A program made the position numbers and the translations under genes. From positions 62,001 through 126,000 of the forward strand of contig NZ_ATMI01000031.1 in assembly GCF_000439375.1 (NCBI RefSeq): a stretch of DNA of 64,000 bases, written 5' to 3'. Below the pieces are notes generated by a model. It saw only the letters and a program-made list of their open reading frames with translations. It searched no databases and was not told where the DNA came from. Origin of the DNA: Tatumella saanichensis. Lineage in GTDB: Bacteria; Pseudomonadota; Gammaproteobacteria; Enterobacterales; Enterobacteriaceae. This document shows positions 8,674 through 16,748 of the stretch, one piece after another (the first letter of the stretch is position 1; each line of letters begins with the position of its first letter).

Positions 8674-9639
8674 ATGAAAACCAATATTTTTTCGGGTGTG
8701 ATCCCGGCTCTGATGACACCATGCAATCCGGACAGAACTCCCGATTACGATGCATTGGTTCGTAAAGGTAAAGAACTGATTGCTGCGGGTATGTCTGCTG
8801 TTGTCTATTGTGGATCAATGGGTGACTGGCCATTGCTGACAGATGAACAGCGTATGGAAGGCGTTGCTCGTTTGGCTGAAGCCGGTATTCCAGTAATTGT
8901 CGGTACCGGAGCTGTGAACACAGCATCAGCAGCAGCTCACGCGGCGCACGCTCAACGTGTAGGTGCAAAAGGTCTGATGGTTATCCCTCGCGTTTTATCT
9001 CGCGCTTCAGTTATCTCAGCTCAGAAAGAGCACTTCAAAGCGGTCCTTTCAGCTGCTCCGGATTTACCCGCTGTTATTTACAACAGCCCTTACTATGGCT
9101 TTGCGACCCGCGCCGACCTGTTCTTCGCGCTGCGTGCAGAACATCCTAACCTGATCGGATTCAAAGAATTCGGTGGCGCAGAAGATATGCGCTATGCAGC
9201 AGAAAACATTACTAGCCGTGAAGATGACGTAACCCTGATGATTGGTGTTGATACCGAAGTGGTTCACGGATTCATTAACTGTGGCGCAACCGGTGCGATC
9301 ACTGGTATCGGTAATGTATTGCCAAAAGAGGTTCTGCACCTGTGCAACCTTTCTAAAGCCGCGGCAAAAGGTAATGTTGAAGCTCGTACTCTGGCCCTGG
9401 AATTAGAAAGCAGCCTGGCGGTACTATCTTCCTTTGATACAGGCCCAGATCTAGTATTGTACTTCAAACATATGATGGTCTTAAAAGGCCACAAAGAATA
9501 TACCCTGCACTTTAACTCAAGCGATGCACTGACTGACAGTCAGCGCGGCTACGTTGAAGCTCAGCTGTCACTGTTTGATACATGGTATGCATCCTGGAGC
9601 AATCAGTCAGGAACCGTGAGAGAATATAAACCTCAGTAA
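8674..9639 (+). CDS. DapA-family lyase, probable delta-1-pyrroline-4-hydroxy-2-carboxylate deaminase
   Basis: The 321-residue protein is an N-acetylneuraminate lyase/dihydrodipicolinate synthase family member. The Schiff-base lysine is Lys164 (IGFKEFGG) and the partner tyrosine is Tyr136 (YNSP). The usual GTTGE motif is replaced by YCGSMGD at 46-51, which separates it from true DapA. The sequence resembles the enzymes that convert pyrroline-4-hydroxy-2-carboxylate to alpha-ketoglutarate semialdehyde plus ammonia in hydroxyproline users; a keto-deoxy-glucarate dehydratase role gives the same product and is the main alternative. The start at 8674 is chosen because of GGAG at 8664-8667. The neighbouring semialdehyde dehydrogenase would take the product. 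Confidence 0.8.
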   Translation: MKTNIFSGVIPALMTPCNPDRTPDYDALVRKGKELIAAGMSAVVYCGSMGDWPLLTDEQRMEGVARLAEAGIPVIVGTGAVNTASAAAHAAHAQRVGAKGLMVIPRVLSRASVISAQKEHFKAVLSAAPDLPAVIYNSPYYGFATRADLFFALRAEHPNLIGFKEFGGAEDMRYAAENITSREDDVTLMIGVDTEVVHGFINCGATGAITGIGNVLPKEVLHLCNLSKAAAKGNVEARTLALELESSLAVLSSFDTGPDLVLYFKHMMVLKGHKEYTLHFNSSDALTDSQRGYVEAQLSLFDTWYASWSNQSGTVREYKPQ

Positions 9640-9655
9640 TATCAAACATACTTTT

Positions 9656-9684
9656 AGAGGTGGTGAGTAAAATCATCCACCTCT
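9656..9684 (+). terminator. Probable terminator after the DapA-family gene
   Basis: AGAGGTGG at 9656-9663 pairs with CCACCTCT at 9677-9684, with a short inner extension. The T-run after it is poor (TATTAG), so strength is uncertain. Confidence 0.5.
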
Positions 9685-9934
9685 TATTAGCTATTATTAA
9701 CCTCCCTCTAGATTAACCTTCCTGCTCATAGAAAAATCCGCTTTTAAAATAATCCACTCTATATTAAAAAATCTCTCGAATATAATTAACTCTTACCTAA
9801 CCATCCCCCAAAAAAGATCAACGCATCGACTAATACAACACATCATCCATAAGAAAATAAGATGGAACAATCCATACTTTTATCCAAAACACCTCTAACC
9901 TATTAATTAATTCTGTGGTAGTCTGAATGCACTT

Positions 9935-9966
9935 ATTTAAAAAGCAAGTGACGTTGCTTTTTAAAT
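9935..9966. repeat. Perfect 13-base-pair inverted repeat in the permease leader
   Basis: ATTTAAAAAGCAA and TTGCTTTTTAAAT face each other across GTGACG. Located about 145 bases before the permease start codon, it could be an operator for another regulator or an RNA hairpin with a T-rich right arm that attenuates transcription. Confidence 0.6.
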
Positions 9967-10110
9967 TATGTAGTAAAACCATCAATTGATCTCTGATTAA
10001 TAAATAGAAACATTTAACAAACCAACATCGCTCTCATCGCTTATATCGGATGAGTTTCACATTTCAAATCATGATCTAGTTATTTGAACTGTATTAGTTA
10101 GGAATTAAAA

Positions 10111-11451
10111 ATGGAATCTTCTTCAACAGTTATTGGTTTTTTATTATTGTCAATCTTTCTTCTTGTCATGTTCATTGCTCGACTAAAAATACATGCAAGT
10201 ATAGCGTTGATTCTATCAGCCATATTTCTGGGAACGGTAACTCGAATCCCCCTGGATAAACTCGTGTCCACGCTTGAAGACGGTATTGGAAGCACACTTT
10301 CCTTTCTGGCTCTGATAATGGCTTTTGGTGGCATATTAGGGAAGATGCTGGATGATTCCGGTGGCGCGGAGCAAATTGCTCGTACACTCTTGAACAGAGC
10401 CGGTAAACACAATGCACCATGGGTGATGGCCGTGCTTGGATCTGTGGTGGGGATTCCAATCTTTTCTGACGTTGGTTTTATATTGATGGCTCCCCTTGCC
10501 GCAGTAGTTGCAAAAAATGCTGGTATGTCACGAATGCGTGTTGGCGTACCACTCCTCATCTCACTTCATGCTATCCATTGCATTCTGCCTCCACACCCTG
10601 CGGCAACTGCGGTCACTGAAATTCTTCACGCTGATATCGGCAAGGTGATCCTGTTTGGTTTGCCGATCGCACTTACTTGTACACTGATCGCGACAAGTTA
10701 TGTGGTATTTATTACCCGAAAAGAAAGCCAGGGCAAAGTAAAGTCAATCTCTGTAACACAGCAACCAATGACAGAAGTTCGAGAGCTACCTGGATTTGGG
10801 ATAACATTATTTACTATCCTTCTTCCATTGCTGCTGATGATGAGCAAAACAATCTTTGAAGCTGTTTTACCAGCAGACAATGTATTACGGTCGACAGTTG
10901 AGTTTATCGGGAATCCGTTTACAGCCTTGCTAATATCGGTTCTCTTTGCCTACTGGAGTCTGGGACTGTCAAAAGGCTCCTCCCTAAACAAGTTGGGTTT
11001 TTTAACCGGTGAAAGCTACAAGCAGATTGCAAATGTGATGTTAATCATTGCAGCCGGAGGTGCATTCAACGGCGTCATCACCGCCAGTGGGATTAGCCAT
11101 ACTCTCAGTGTGATAATTGGTAATCTGCCTGTGAGCCCTATTCTTCTTGCTTGGCTGTTAACCGGGTTAATTCATCTTGCCGTGGGTTCTGCTACTGTTG
11201 CAATGCTGAGTTCTTCGGCAATAGTACTACCACTCCTCCAAAGCAATGCTGCACTCAGCCCTGTAGCATTGACTATTGCCATTGGCAGCGGCGGATTAGG
11301 TTTTGTGCAGTTTACAGATAGTCTCATATGGTTAGGTAAAGAGTATCTGGGGCTCTCACTTGCCGGGGCCATTAAAAGCATCTCTGCAGCAACAATGATC
11401 GCATCACTTGTCGGTTTAAGCGGAGCTATGCTTATTCAATACGTATTATAA
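10111..11451 (+). CDS. GntP-family permease
   Basis: The 446-residue integral membrane protein is of the gluconate:H+ symporter (GntP) family. About twelve hydrophobic segments are visible, with conserved family stretches GIPIFSDVGFILMAP near residue 115 and HPAATAV near residue 165, and the GSATVAMLSSSAI loop near 365. It probably imports a small organic acid or sugar acid for the same pathway. The start has TAGGAATT ahead. It lacks a recognisable cluster operator but is sandwiched between operator-bearing genes. It ends in a good terminator. Confidence 0.88.
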   Translation: MESSSTVIGFLLLSIFLLVMFIARLKIHASIALILSAIFLGTVTRIPLDKLVSTLEDGIGSTLSFLALIMAFGGILGKMLDDSGGAEQIARTLLNRAGKHNAPWVMAVLGSVVGIPIFSDVGFILMAPLAAVVAKNAGMSRMRVGVPLLISLHAIHCILPPHPAATAVTEILHADIGKVILFGLPIALTCTLIATSYVVFITRKESQGKVKSISVTQQPMTEVRELPGFGITLFTILLPLLLMMSKTIFEAVLPADNVLRSTVEFIGNPFTALLISVLFAYWSLGLSKGSSLNKLGFLTGESYKQIANVMLIIAAGGAFNGVITASGISHTLSVIIGNLPVSPILLAWLLTGLIHLAVGSATVAMLSSSAIVLPLLQSNAALSPVALTIAIGSGGLGFVQFTDSLIWLGKEYLGLSLAGAIKSISAATMIASLVGLSGAMLIQYVL

Positions 11452-11501
11452 TTGATGGTTGCCCCAGCTGAGAGTATACGTTTCTAAATTTGGAACTATA
11501 A

Positions 11502-11544
11502 GGAGACTGACCGTCCATTAACAGGCGGTTAGTTTCCATTTTTT
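11502..11544 (+). terminator. Rho-independent terminator of the permease gene
   Basis: GGAGACTGACCG at 11502 pairs with CGGTTAGTTTCC at 11526-11537 with G-U pairs, followed by ATTTTTT. It is the clearest terminator in the metabolic cluster. Confidence 0.75.
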
Positions 11545-11649
11545 CTCCATCAGTAATTTTGATGACAAGTATATAGTGGGCTATAGCCGAAATATCATTT
11601 AGATATCACACTTAACTGTGACCATATTGTAAGTAGAACGGCTATAGTC

Positions 11650-12438
11650 CCAGACACTTTTCAGGCCTCGGTTTTTTTTCAGCCATAAGCCGGTATTCTA
11701 CAGGCGTCAGATTATTAAAGGGCCCATAAGGCTAGTCGCTGTTATATTCCGTCAGCCAGCGTTCTTTGATTCTCCGTACTTAATTCAGTGTTCTGCACAG
11801 ATAAAAAGCCAGTATTTCAGTCCTGTATGTTCGCCTAAAACGTTCAGTAAAAGCATTCTGAGTGGGTTTTACCGGCACAACAAAATCCAACTGTATATCT
11901 TTATCTTCAGCCCATTAAGCCAAGGTCAATGAAATAAATTCCGGCCCGTTATCCATCCTCAGCTTTAGCAACCCGCTTATAATTCCATATGTGATCTCGA
12001 CGGTGAATGACCCGAAAAATCTTATTAAAAACGCATCGCGGATAGCGTTCATCTCGATCTGTCAGGACTTCCACCGTGTCTCCAATTTGTAGAAAAATGC
12101 CGTCCTGCTCAGTGATAATGTCCTGTACACTTACATAAACTGCGATATCAGATAATGAGTGAACTCACGCTTTGTGACTGGTTTTAACGCTTGATTCGAT
12201 AACGTCTCTCAGCGCAAGATCCTCAAGGTTAAGATCAGCGAACATCTGTTCGAGACGCTGGCGCTTATCTTACAGGTCTTTGATATTCCAGATATCAGAG
12301 GCTTCCATTCCGCTGTATTTAGCTTTCCCACTGTAACAGCTAACTTCTGAAATTTCGGCCTCGCAGCAGATACTTTGCACCGTTCGACCAGCGTCAACAG
12401 ACTTCAAAACGGCGATAAGCAAGTCGAACTTTACGCAT
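11650..12438 (-). pseudogene. Decayed IS3-family (IS407-like) transposase
   Basis: On the minus strand the start of an OrfA (MRKVRLAYRRFEVC) begins at 12438, and an OrfB C-terminus can be followed near 11960-11660 (DNGPEF, KPTQNAF.ERF.RTYR, NNLTPVEYRLMAEKK). Many stop codons and frameshifts interrupt it, and most of the catalytic domain of OrfB cannot be traced. This is a dead copy. It separates the permease gene from the GMC oxidoreductase gene and may have helped bring that gene here. Confidence 0.75.
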
Positions 12439-12503
12439 AGCGATCTCCTTCAGGGAACCTATTTAGTATGTCGGAAGATCTCTAAAGGTGGATAGTTTCT
12501 TTG

Positions 12504-12518
12504 GCAGGGATGCTTACA
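12504..12518 (+). repeat. 15-base inverted repeat, left copy
   Basis: GCAGGGATGCTTACA is the exact reverse complement of 14439-14453. The pair brackets the GMC oxidoreductase gene. This copy lies just outside the decayed IS3-family gene and probably is its terminal repeat. Confidence 0.55.
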
Positions 12519-12536
12519 ATATAATTTAAAAAGAAA

Positions 12537-12558
12537 AAGCGGCAACAATGTGCCGCTT
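12537..12558 (-). terminator. Rho-independent terminator of the GMC oxidoreductase gene
   Basis: AAGCGGCA pairs with TGCCGCTT across a six-base loop. On the minus strand it is followed by a long T-rich run (12538 down to about 12524), so it terminates the oxidoreductase transcript. Confidence 0.75.
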
Positions 12559-12593
12559 GGATATGAGATTATATTACTTGAGTTTATTGTCTA

Positions 12594-14216
12594 TCACTCA
12601 ATTAGAGCTGGGGGTAAAGCCTTTCCCAGAACCTTATCAGCTAATTTTTCGGCCATCATGATTGTAGGTGCGTTAGTATTACCCGTTGTCAGATAAGGCA
12701 TCAGTGACGCATCGATGATACGTAAGCCCTGAACACCATGTACACGGCCTTCATTGTCCGTTACAGCCATTTCATCATAACCCATGCGACAGGTCGAAAC
12801 GGCATGATATCCAGTGCCTGCATTTGCTCGGATCCAACCTTCTAACTCTTTATCACTCTGAATATCAATACCTGGGCTTACTTCAACACCCCTCAACGCG
12901 TTCCAAGACTTCTGAGCAATCATCTCGCGTGTAGTACGAATACCTTCACGCAATTGCTCAAGATCACCAATCTTATCTAAGAAATTCAGTTTGATAACGG
13001 GAGCGTCAAGAGGATTTTTAGATTTCAGGGTAACATGTCCCCGGCTCTCAGGACGCATAACGCTAGTGAAATACTGAAAGCCTGGATTTATTCGAGCTTC
13101 ACCTCTGTAAAACTCACCGATCATTGGGAAAAACTCATGCTGCAGGTTTGCATATTCAACTTGTTCGTTACCCTTAAAGAACGCCCCTACTTCAAAGTAG
13201 TTTGACGTACCCAAACCGGATTTTGCTAGTAACCAGCGAGCCCCCACGTACCCTCTGCCAATTTTGCTTGATAGCTGGAATGTCGGTGACACATTGCGCG
13301 TCGTGCTGTACTGGATAGGAACCGCCGCGTGATCCTGCAGATTGCGACCAACCCCTGGCAGATGATGAACAACCTTAATATCGTGAGACTTAAGTTCTGC
13401 TTCGTCCCCGATCCCAGCAATCATCAGGAGCTGAGGTGTACCGAACGCACCAGCACTCAGGATCACTTCGTTACGTGCTTCCGCTGAAACTGGTTTACCC
13501 TCATGCAGATATTCCACACCTGTTGCACGCTTACCCACTATTTTAATCTGTCTGACATGCGCAGAAGAGTGAATCGTTAGATTTTTACGGTTACGTGCAG
13601 GATCCAGATATCCACGGGCAGTACTCCACCGATTCCCCTTGAAGGTACTGGACTGGGCGATGTTCACACCCTCTTGGCTTTTACCATTCTGATCCTTATT
13701 GAACACCAGACCGTAATCCTGCCCGGCGCCCAAGAAGGCTTCGTAAAGAGGATTGTCGGCGTTACATTTATGAACCTGCATCGGTCCCTCTCCGCCGCGG
13801 AACTCATCGCCCCCACCCTCGTAAGTTTCCATTTTTTTAAAATACGGCAGGCAGTGCTTATAGCTCCAGTCTGGCAGGCCAGCTTCAGCCCAGCGATCAA
13901 AGTCGCGAGGATTTCCTCGAACAAATACCATTCCATTAATGGAAGAAGAACCCCCTAGTACTCGACCACGATGCTGGTCACTGATATTACCGTTTACTCC
14001 GGCATCAGGCTGGCTCTTAAATCCCCAGTTAAATTTGGTGCTTTCCAAAGGCAAGCCCAACGCCGCCGGCATATCCAAAATAATACTTTTGTGGCTTTTT
14101 CCTGCTTCCAGTAGGAGTACTGTGAACTTCCCGTTTTCGCTGAGGCGATTTGCAACCACACAACCAGCTGAACCCGCCCCCACAACAATGTAATCAAAAA
14201 TTGTATTCGTAGTCAT
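12594..14216 (-). CDS. GMC-family FAD oxidoreductase, choline-dehydrogenase-like
   Basis: The 540-residue flavoprotein shows the N-terminal FAD fold (VVGAGSAGCVVANRLSE), the GMC signature 1 (RGRVLGGSSSINGM), the second signature (GAFGTPQLLMIAGIG) and the C-terminal catalytic region (GTGYHAVSTCRMG, then GNTNAPTIMMAEK). It oxidises a primary alcohol to an aldehyde, in the style of BetA. Start at 14216 is supported by GAGG nine bases upstream; an in-frame ATG at 14240 has none. An exact cluster operator lies 60 bases upstream, so it belongs to the regulon. It may feed the aldehyde dehydrogenase at 4936. Substrate unknown. Confidence 0.88.
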   Translation of the reverse strand: MTTNTIFDYIVVGAGSAGCVVANRLSENGKFTVLLLEAGKSHKSIILDMPAALGLPLESTKFNWGFKSQPDAGVNGNISDQHRGRVLGGSSSINGMVFVRGNPRDFDRWAEAGLPDWSYKHCLPYFKKMETYEGGGDEFRGGEGPMQVHKCNADNPLYEAFLGAGQDYGLVFNKDQNGKSQEGVNIAQSSTFKGNRWSTARGYLDPARNRKNLTIHSSAHVRQIKIVGKRATGVEYLHEGKPVSAEARNEVILSAGAFGTPQLLMIAGIGDEAELKSHDIKVVHHLPGVGRNLQDHAAVPIQYSTTRNVSPTFQLSSKIGRGYVGARWLLAKSGLGTSNYFEVGAFFKGNEQVEYANLQHEFFPMIGEFYRGEARINPGFQYFTSVMRPESRGHVTLKSKNPLDAPVIKLNFLDKIGDLEQLREGIRTTREMIAQKSWNALRGVEVSPGIDIQSDKELEGWIRANAGTGYHAVSTCRMGYDEMAVTDNEGRVHGVQGLRIIDASLMPYLTTGNTNAPTIMMAEKLADKVLGKALPPALIE

Positions 14217-14275
14217 AATCCGCCTCAGTGTATAACGCATACATACTGCATATAAAAATCAACACTCACCGTAGA

Positions 14276-14288
14276 GTATATCGTATAC
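14276..14288. promoter_or_regulatory. GntR-type operator, copy 8
   Basis: GTATATCGTATAC, exact in reverse orientation, 60 bases before the GMC oxidoreductase start. It ties this gene, beyond the IS remnant, to the cluster regulator. Confidence 0.65.
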
Positions 14289-14438
14289 CATGTGTGATTT
14301 ATCTTTTAAGCACTTTTTTAAAAAAATGTGAAACATAACAATTTCCTATGAAGGCCCCCTCGTTGAGACCTAGCTCTGATTGAAGGAAACGTACAGATTC
14401 AAGTGGGTGCTTTTGGGATTAACTGAGAAACTATCCAA

Positions 14439-14453
14439 TGTAAGCATCCCTGC
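14439..14453 (-). repeat. 15-base inverted repeat, right copy
   Basis: TGTAAGCATCCCTGC is the reverse complement of 12504-12518. A neighbouring GAAACTATCC (14428-14437) also recurs in reverse complement at 12490-12499, but in a different order. It may be a solo end of an IS3-family element. Confidence 0.5.
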
Positions 14454-14639
14454 AAAACGACCCATCAATTTTTAGAGAACCTCTAGCACTCCAGATTCCG
14501 CGATTTGCATATACCCCCTCCCCCAATCAAAAAATACCCCCAAACCCATCCCACAAATAACTCTTCTAAACTACCTCTCCCTCTCCACCCGAAGTGTCAC
14601 CCCCCTTCCCCCAAAAATCAGTCCCTTACCCTCTCTATA

Positions 14640-14669
14640 AGTGAAATACAGTTAAATACAGTGAAATAC
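14640..14669 (+). repeat. Three 10-base direct repeats (arm-type sites, copy 1)
   Basis: AGTGAAATAC, AGTTAAATAC and AGTGAAATAC follow one another without gaps. The same triplet occurs at 16577 and 63654, always about 170-200 bases beyond the icd stop. The position and spacing suggest arm-type integrase binding sites of the attachment region. Confidence 0.55.
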
Positions 14670-14781
14670 TTTTGGAAAAGTTTTGGGAAAAGCGGTCCTG
14701 AATTTCGTATACAGTTCATGGACTTAAAAAGATAAAGTGAAACAGTTTTGGGGAATTTTTGGGGAACGGTGTGACAGGCAC

Positions 14782-14811
14782 AAAAAACACGGGTCCATTT
14801 CTGGACCCGTG
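14782..14811 (-). terminator. icd terminator, copy 1
   Basis: CACGGGTCCA pairs with TGGACCCGTG around a four-base loop and is followed on the minus strand by six T. Copies are at 16719 and 63794. Confidence 0.85.
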
Positions 14812-14835
14812 CTTAAGTATGATGATGGGGGGGTA

Positions 14836-15000
14836 TTACATGTGGCTGATGATCGCGTCACCGAATTCTGAGGATTTCAGCAGTTTAGCGCCGTCCATCA
14901 GACGTCCGAAGTCATAGGTCACAGTTTTGGCGGCGATAGCTCCTTCCATTCCCTTAATGATTAAGTCTGCGGCTTCGGTCCAGCCGAGGTGACGCAGCAT
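14836..15000 (-). pseudogene. Displaced icd 3' end, copy 1
   Basis: These 165 bases encode in one frame the last 54 residues of isocitrate dehydrogenase ([14 protein letters not shown] to [11 protein letters not shown]) and a stop. There is no 5' part. It is the original chromosomal 3' end pushed away by integration, as in e14 and phage 21, whose crossover leaves 165 bases of icd. One residue differs from the other copies (DFGRL instead of DFERL). It marks the far end of the inner element. Confidence 0.85.
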
Positions 15001-15223
15001 CACATTTGAGAAATTGCGTTAACAGACTGATTCAATACTGCTTTTATCGCAAAAGCACACCGCAAAACAACACTAGCACACATAAAGTTACAGTCGAAAT
15101 TACAAATAGTTAGCTTTAGTTTTGGGGAAGCGATCTGTTATCTGAAAAACTCGTCTCATGTTTGTGCCTGGTCAGGAATCTGTTTAGACTTTGTACTCGA
15201 CTCATGTAATCAAGGATGGATAT

Positions 15224-15667
15224 ATGGATACAGTTGAAGAGCTAAACGGTACATACTTCTACAAGGGATTAACTAATCTGACACCCGGTGAACTATTTTT
15301 CTTCATATTTCTTGAAGAAGCACAGAAGCGGCTAGGTGCAAGTGATATTATGGCATTAGCTCTTATCATCCTGGGTCAACCCACCCAAAGTACAAGAGGG
15401 AAGCCCGTAGGAGCAACACTGGGAACATCGATCCTTAGTGAGAATCTTAGGCGTTGGTTAAAGTTTCGGGTTAATCGTTGGCCCACTTTGACAAATGAAA
15501 GCATTAAGAACTTACGGTTTAGTTATGTGAATAACTTAGGCGCTTTTACAGGGCGTTGGATACCAATTCTTGGGATTGCCTTTGTGATGAATGACGTCTT
15601 GCAAATAGGATTTCGCACCGTCAGTGCATATAATCGGATTGCAAGAAAGGATGACCGTATATGGTGA
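15224..15667 (+). CDS. STM2901-family protein
   Basis: The 147-residue protein begins MDTVEELNGTYFYKGLTNLTPGELFFFIFL and resembles the STM2901 family of small proteins found near the ends of enterobacterial prophages. The ILGQPTQSTRGKPVGATLGTS stretch and a C-terminal hydrophobic segment (about residues 108-128) are conserved marks. Start 15224 follows AAGGATGG at 15212-15219. The stop overlaps the start of the DUF1493 gene (ATGGTGA), so the two are translationally coupled. Function is unknown; the fixed pairing suggests the two proteins act together. Confidence 0.75.
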   Translation: MDTVEELNGTYFYKGLTNLTPGELFFFIFLEEAQKRLGASDIMALALIILGQPTQSTRGKPVGATLGTSILSENLRRWLKFRVNRWPTLTNESIKNLRFSYVNNLGAFTGRWIPILGIAFVMNDVLQIGFRTVSAYNRIARKDDRIW

Positions 15668-16008
15668 TAGATATCGAAACAGCCGTCCTTCGATGGTATG
15701 AAACGGCCTACAATACCAAGCCACTGTTTGCCAAAACGACCCCGATATTGACACCGGAAACTAGCATAAATACAGGCAGGTATCCTTGGGCAAGGGAGAC
15801 AGGCCACGAAATTATGCAGAGCTATTTTCAGCGATTTACTGTTGATAGTACTGGATTCAACTTTATTACATACTGGCCTTACGAAAAAGGCATACTGCCT
15901 AACTGGCTCCGTCCAAAATCACAAAAGGTCCCTGAAGTATCAGCCAAACCTTTAACACTCGGTATGCTGATCGAATCAGCTAAAGCGGGTCGCTGGCTAT
16001 ACGATTAA
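15661..16008 (+). CDS. DUF1493-family protein
   Basis: The 115-residue protein resembles DUF1493, small acyl-carrier-like proteins of unknown role usually encoded right after an STM2901-family gene, as here. A PWARETGHEIMQSYF stretch and the C-terminal LTLGMLIESAKAGRWLYD are visible. Its start overlaps the upstream stop by seven bases. It is retained intact in an otherwise decayed element, which suggests it may be under selection. Confidence 0.75.
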   Translation: MVIDIETAVLRWYETAYNTKPLFAKTTPILTPETSINTGRYPWARETGHEIMQSYFQRFTVDSTGFNFITYWPYEKGILPNWLRPKSQKVPEVSAKPLTLGMLIESAKAGRWLYD

Positions 16009-16035
16009 CAATGCCCGGGGCTACCCGGCACTTCA

Positions 16036-16530
16036 TCAATACGCTTTCCATGCAGAATACACCAGCGGATCAACAAATGCATACCGCCGATATTCGACTG
16101 TCGAATTATAAGGCATGTAAACCTGCCTGCACCCACCAATATCGACCCCGGAACTGTAGACAACCAGTACACCGGCCACAGGTTCTGGATAGTTAAGCAA
16201 CAAAGTCGCGTTACTGGTCACATTCTGGAAATACTGACCAGATGCGGTTATGCCATTCAGATCGGTGCCTGCGGGTAGCGTTTTGTCAGCCACAGGCACA
16301 GCACCGGTTTCCTTCGCCGTTAGCGAATCCTTCGTCGCCAGTTCGCCCAGCCCCAGATTCTTCTGAGATTCAACCTGTGCCTCTGCACCCACCTCGGCGA
16401 TTTCAGACATGTTATTTTTGATTGCCAGATAATCAGACACCACCGGTGCGGCAGTGACTTTCACAACCCGACTGGCACTTTTACCTGAAATATCGCCAGT
16501 AACACTGATTGTCGCCGTTCCCTCACCTGT
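16036..16530 (-). pseudogene. Truncated phage tail-fibre gene
   Basis: The minus-strand frame encodes about 165 residues: part of an Ig-like repeat domain (ISVTGDISGKSASRVVKVTA), then LGELATKDSLTAKETG and a distal tail-fibre domain (LNGITASGQYFQNVTSNATLLLNYPEP). The frame runs without a start into the attachment-arm sequence near 16530, so the N-terminal part is missing. It was cut off by a deletion that joined the tail end to the arm next to icd copy 2. Confidence 0.75.
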
Positions 16531-16576
16531 AAGTATCCCCCTCTCCCTTTTAAATCAGCCCCTTAACCTCCCTATA

Positions 16577-16606
16577 AGTGAAACACAGTTAAATACAGTT
16601 AAATAC
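16577..16606 (+). repeat. Three 10-base direct repeats (arm-type sites, copy 2)
   Basis: AGTGAAACAC, AGTTAAATAC, AGTTAAATAC in tandem, same position relative to the icd end as the triplets at 14640 and 63654. Confidence 0.55.
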
Positions 16607-16718
16607 TTTTGGGAAAATTTTGGGGAAAGCAGCCCTGAATTTCGCATACAATTCATGGGCTTAAAAAGATAAAGTGAAACAGTTTTGGGGAATTTTTGGG
16701 GAATGGGGTGACAGGCAC

Positions 16719-16748
16719 AAAAAACACGGGTCCATTTCTGAACCCGTG
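16719..16748 (-). terminator. icd terminator, copy 2
   Basis: CACGGGTCCA pairs with TGAACCCGTG (one C-A mismatch near the loop); six T follow on the minus strand. Confidence 0.8.

Larger units (their letters stand above)
9640..10110. other. AT-rich 470-base gap before the permease gene
   Basis: Apart from a terminator-like stem at 9656-9684 and a 13-base-pair inverted repeat at 9935-9966, nothing is recognised. No copy of the cluster operator is found here, unlike at the other genes. Confidence 0.5.
14217..15223. other. Junction between chromosome and stacked icd elements
   Basis: The stretch has no intact gene. It holds operator copy 8, a C-rich low-complexity tract from about 14511 (also seen at about 63530), integrase-arm-like repeats, the icd terminator copy and the first displaced icd 3' end, then 223 bases of unrecognised DNA ahead of the STM2901-family gene. 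Confidence 0.6.

Noticed and set aside
1512-9639. Glucarate/galactarate pathway as the main reading of the cluster
   Set aside because: The semialdehyde dehydrogenase would fit, but the Ldh_2 imine reductase and the MLE-type lysine pair of the enolase-family enzyme suit hydroxyproline chemistry better. It stays a possible alternative.
14505-14735. Proline-rich 76-codon frame in the C-rich tract
   Set aside because: It lies in low-complexity attachment-arm sequence repeated at 63.5 kb where the frame is not kept, so it is not a gene.
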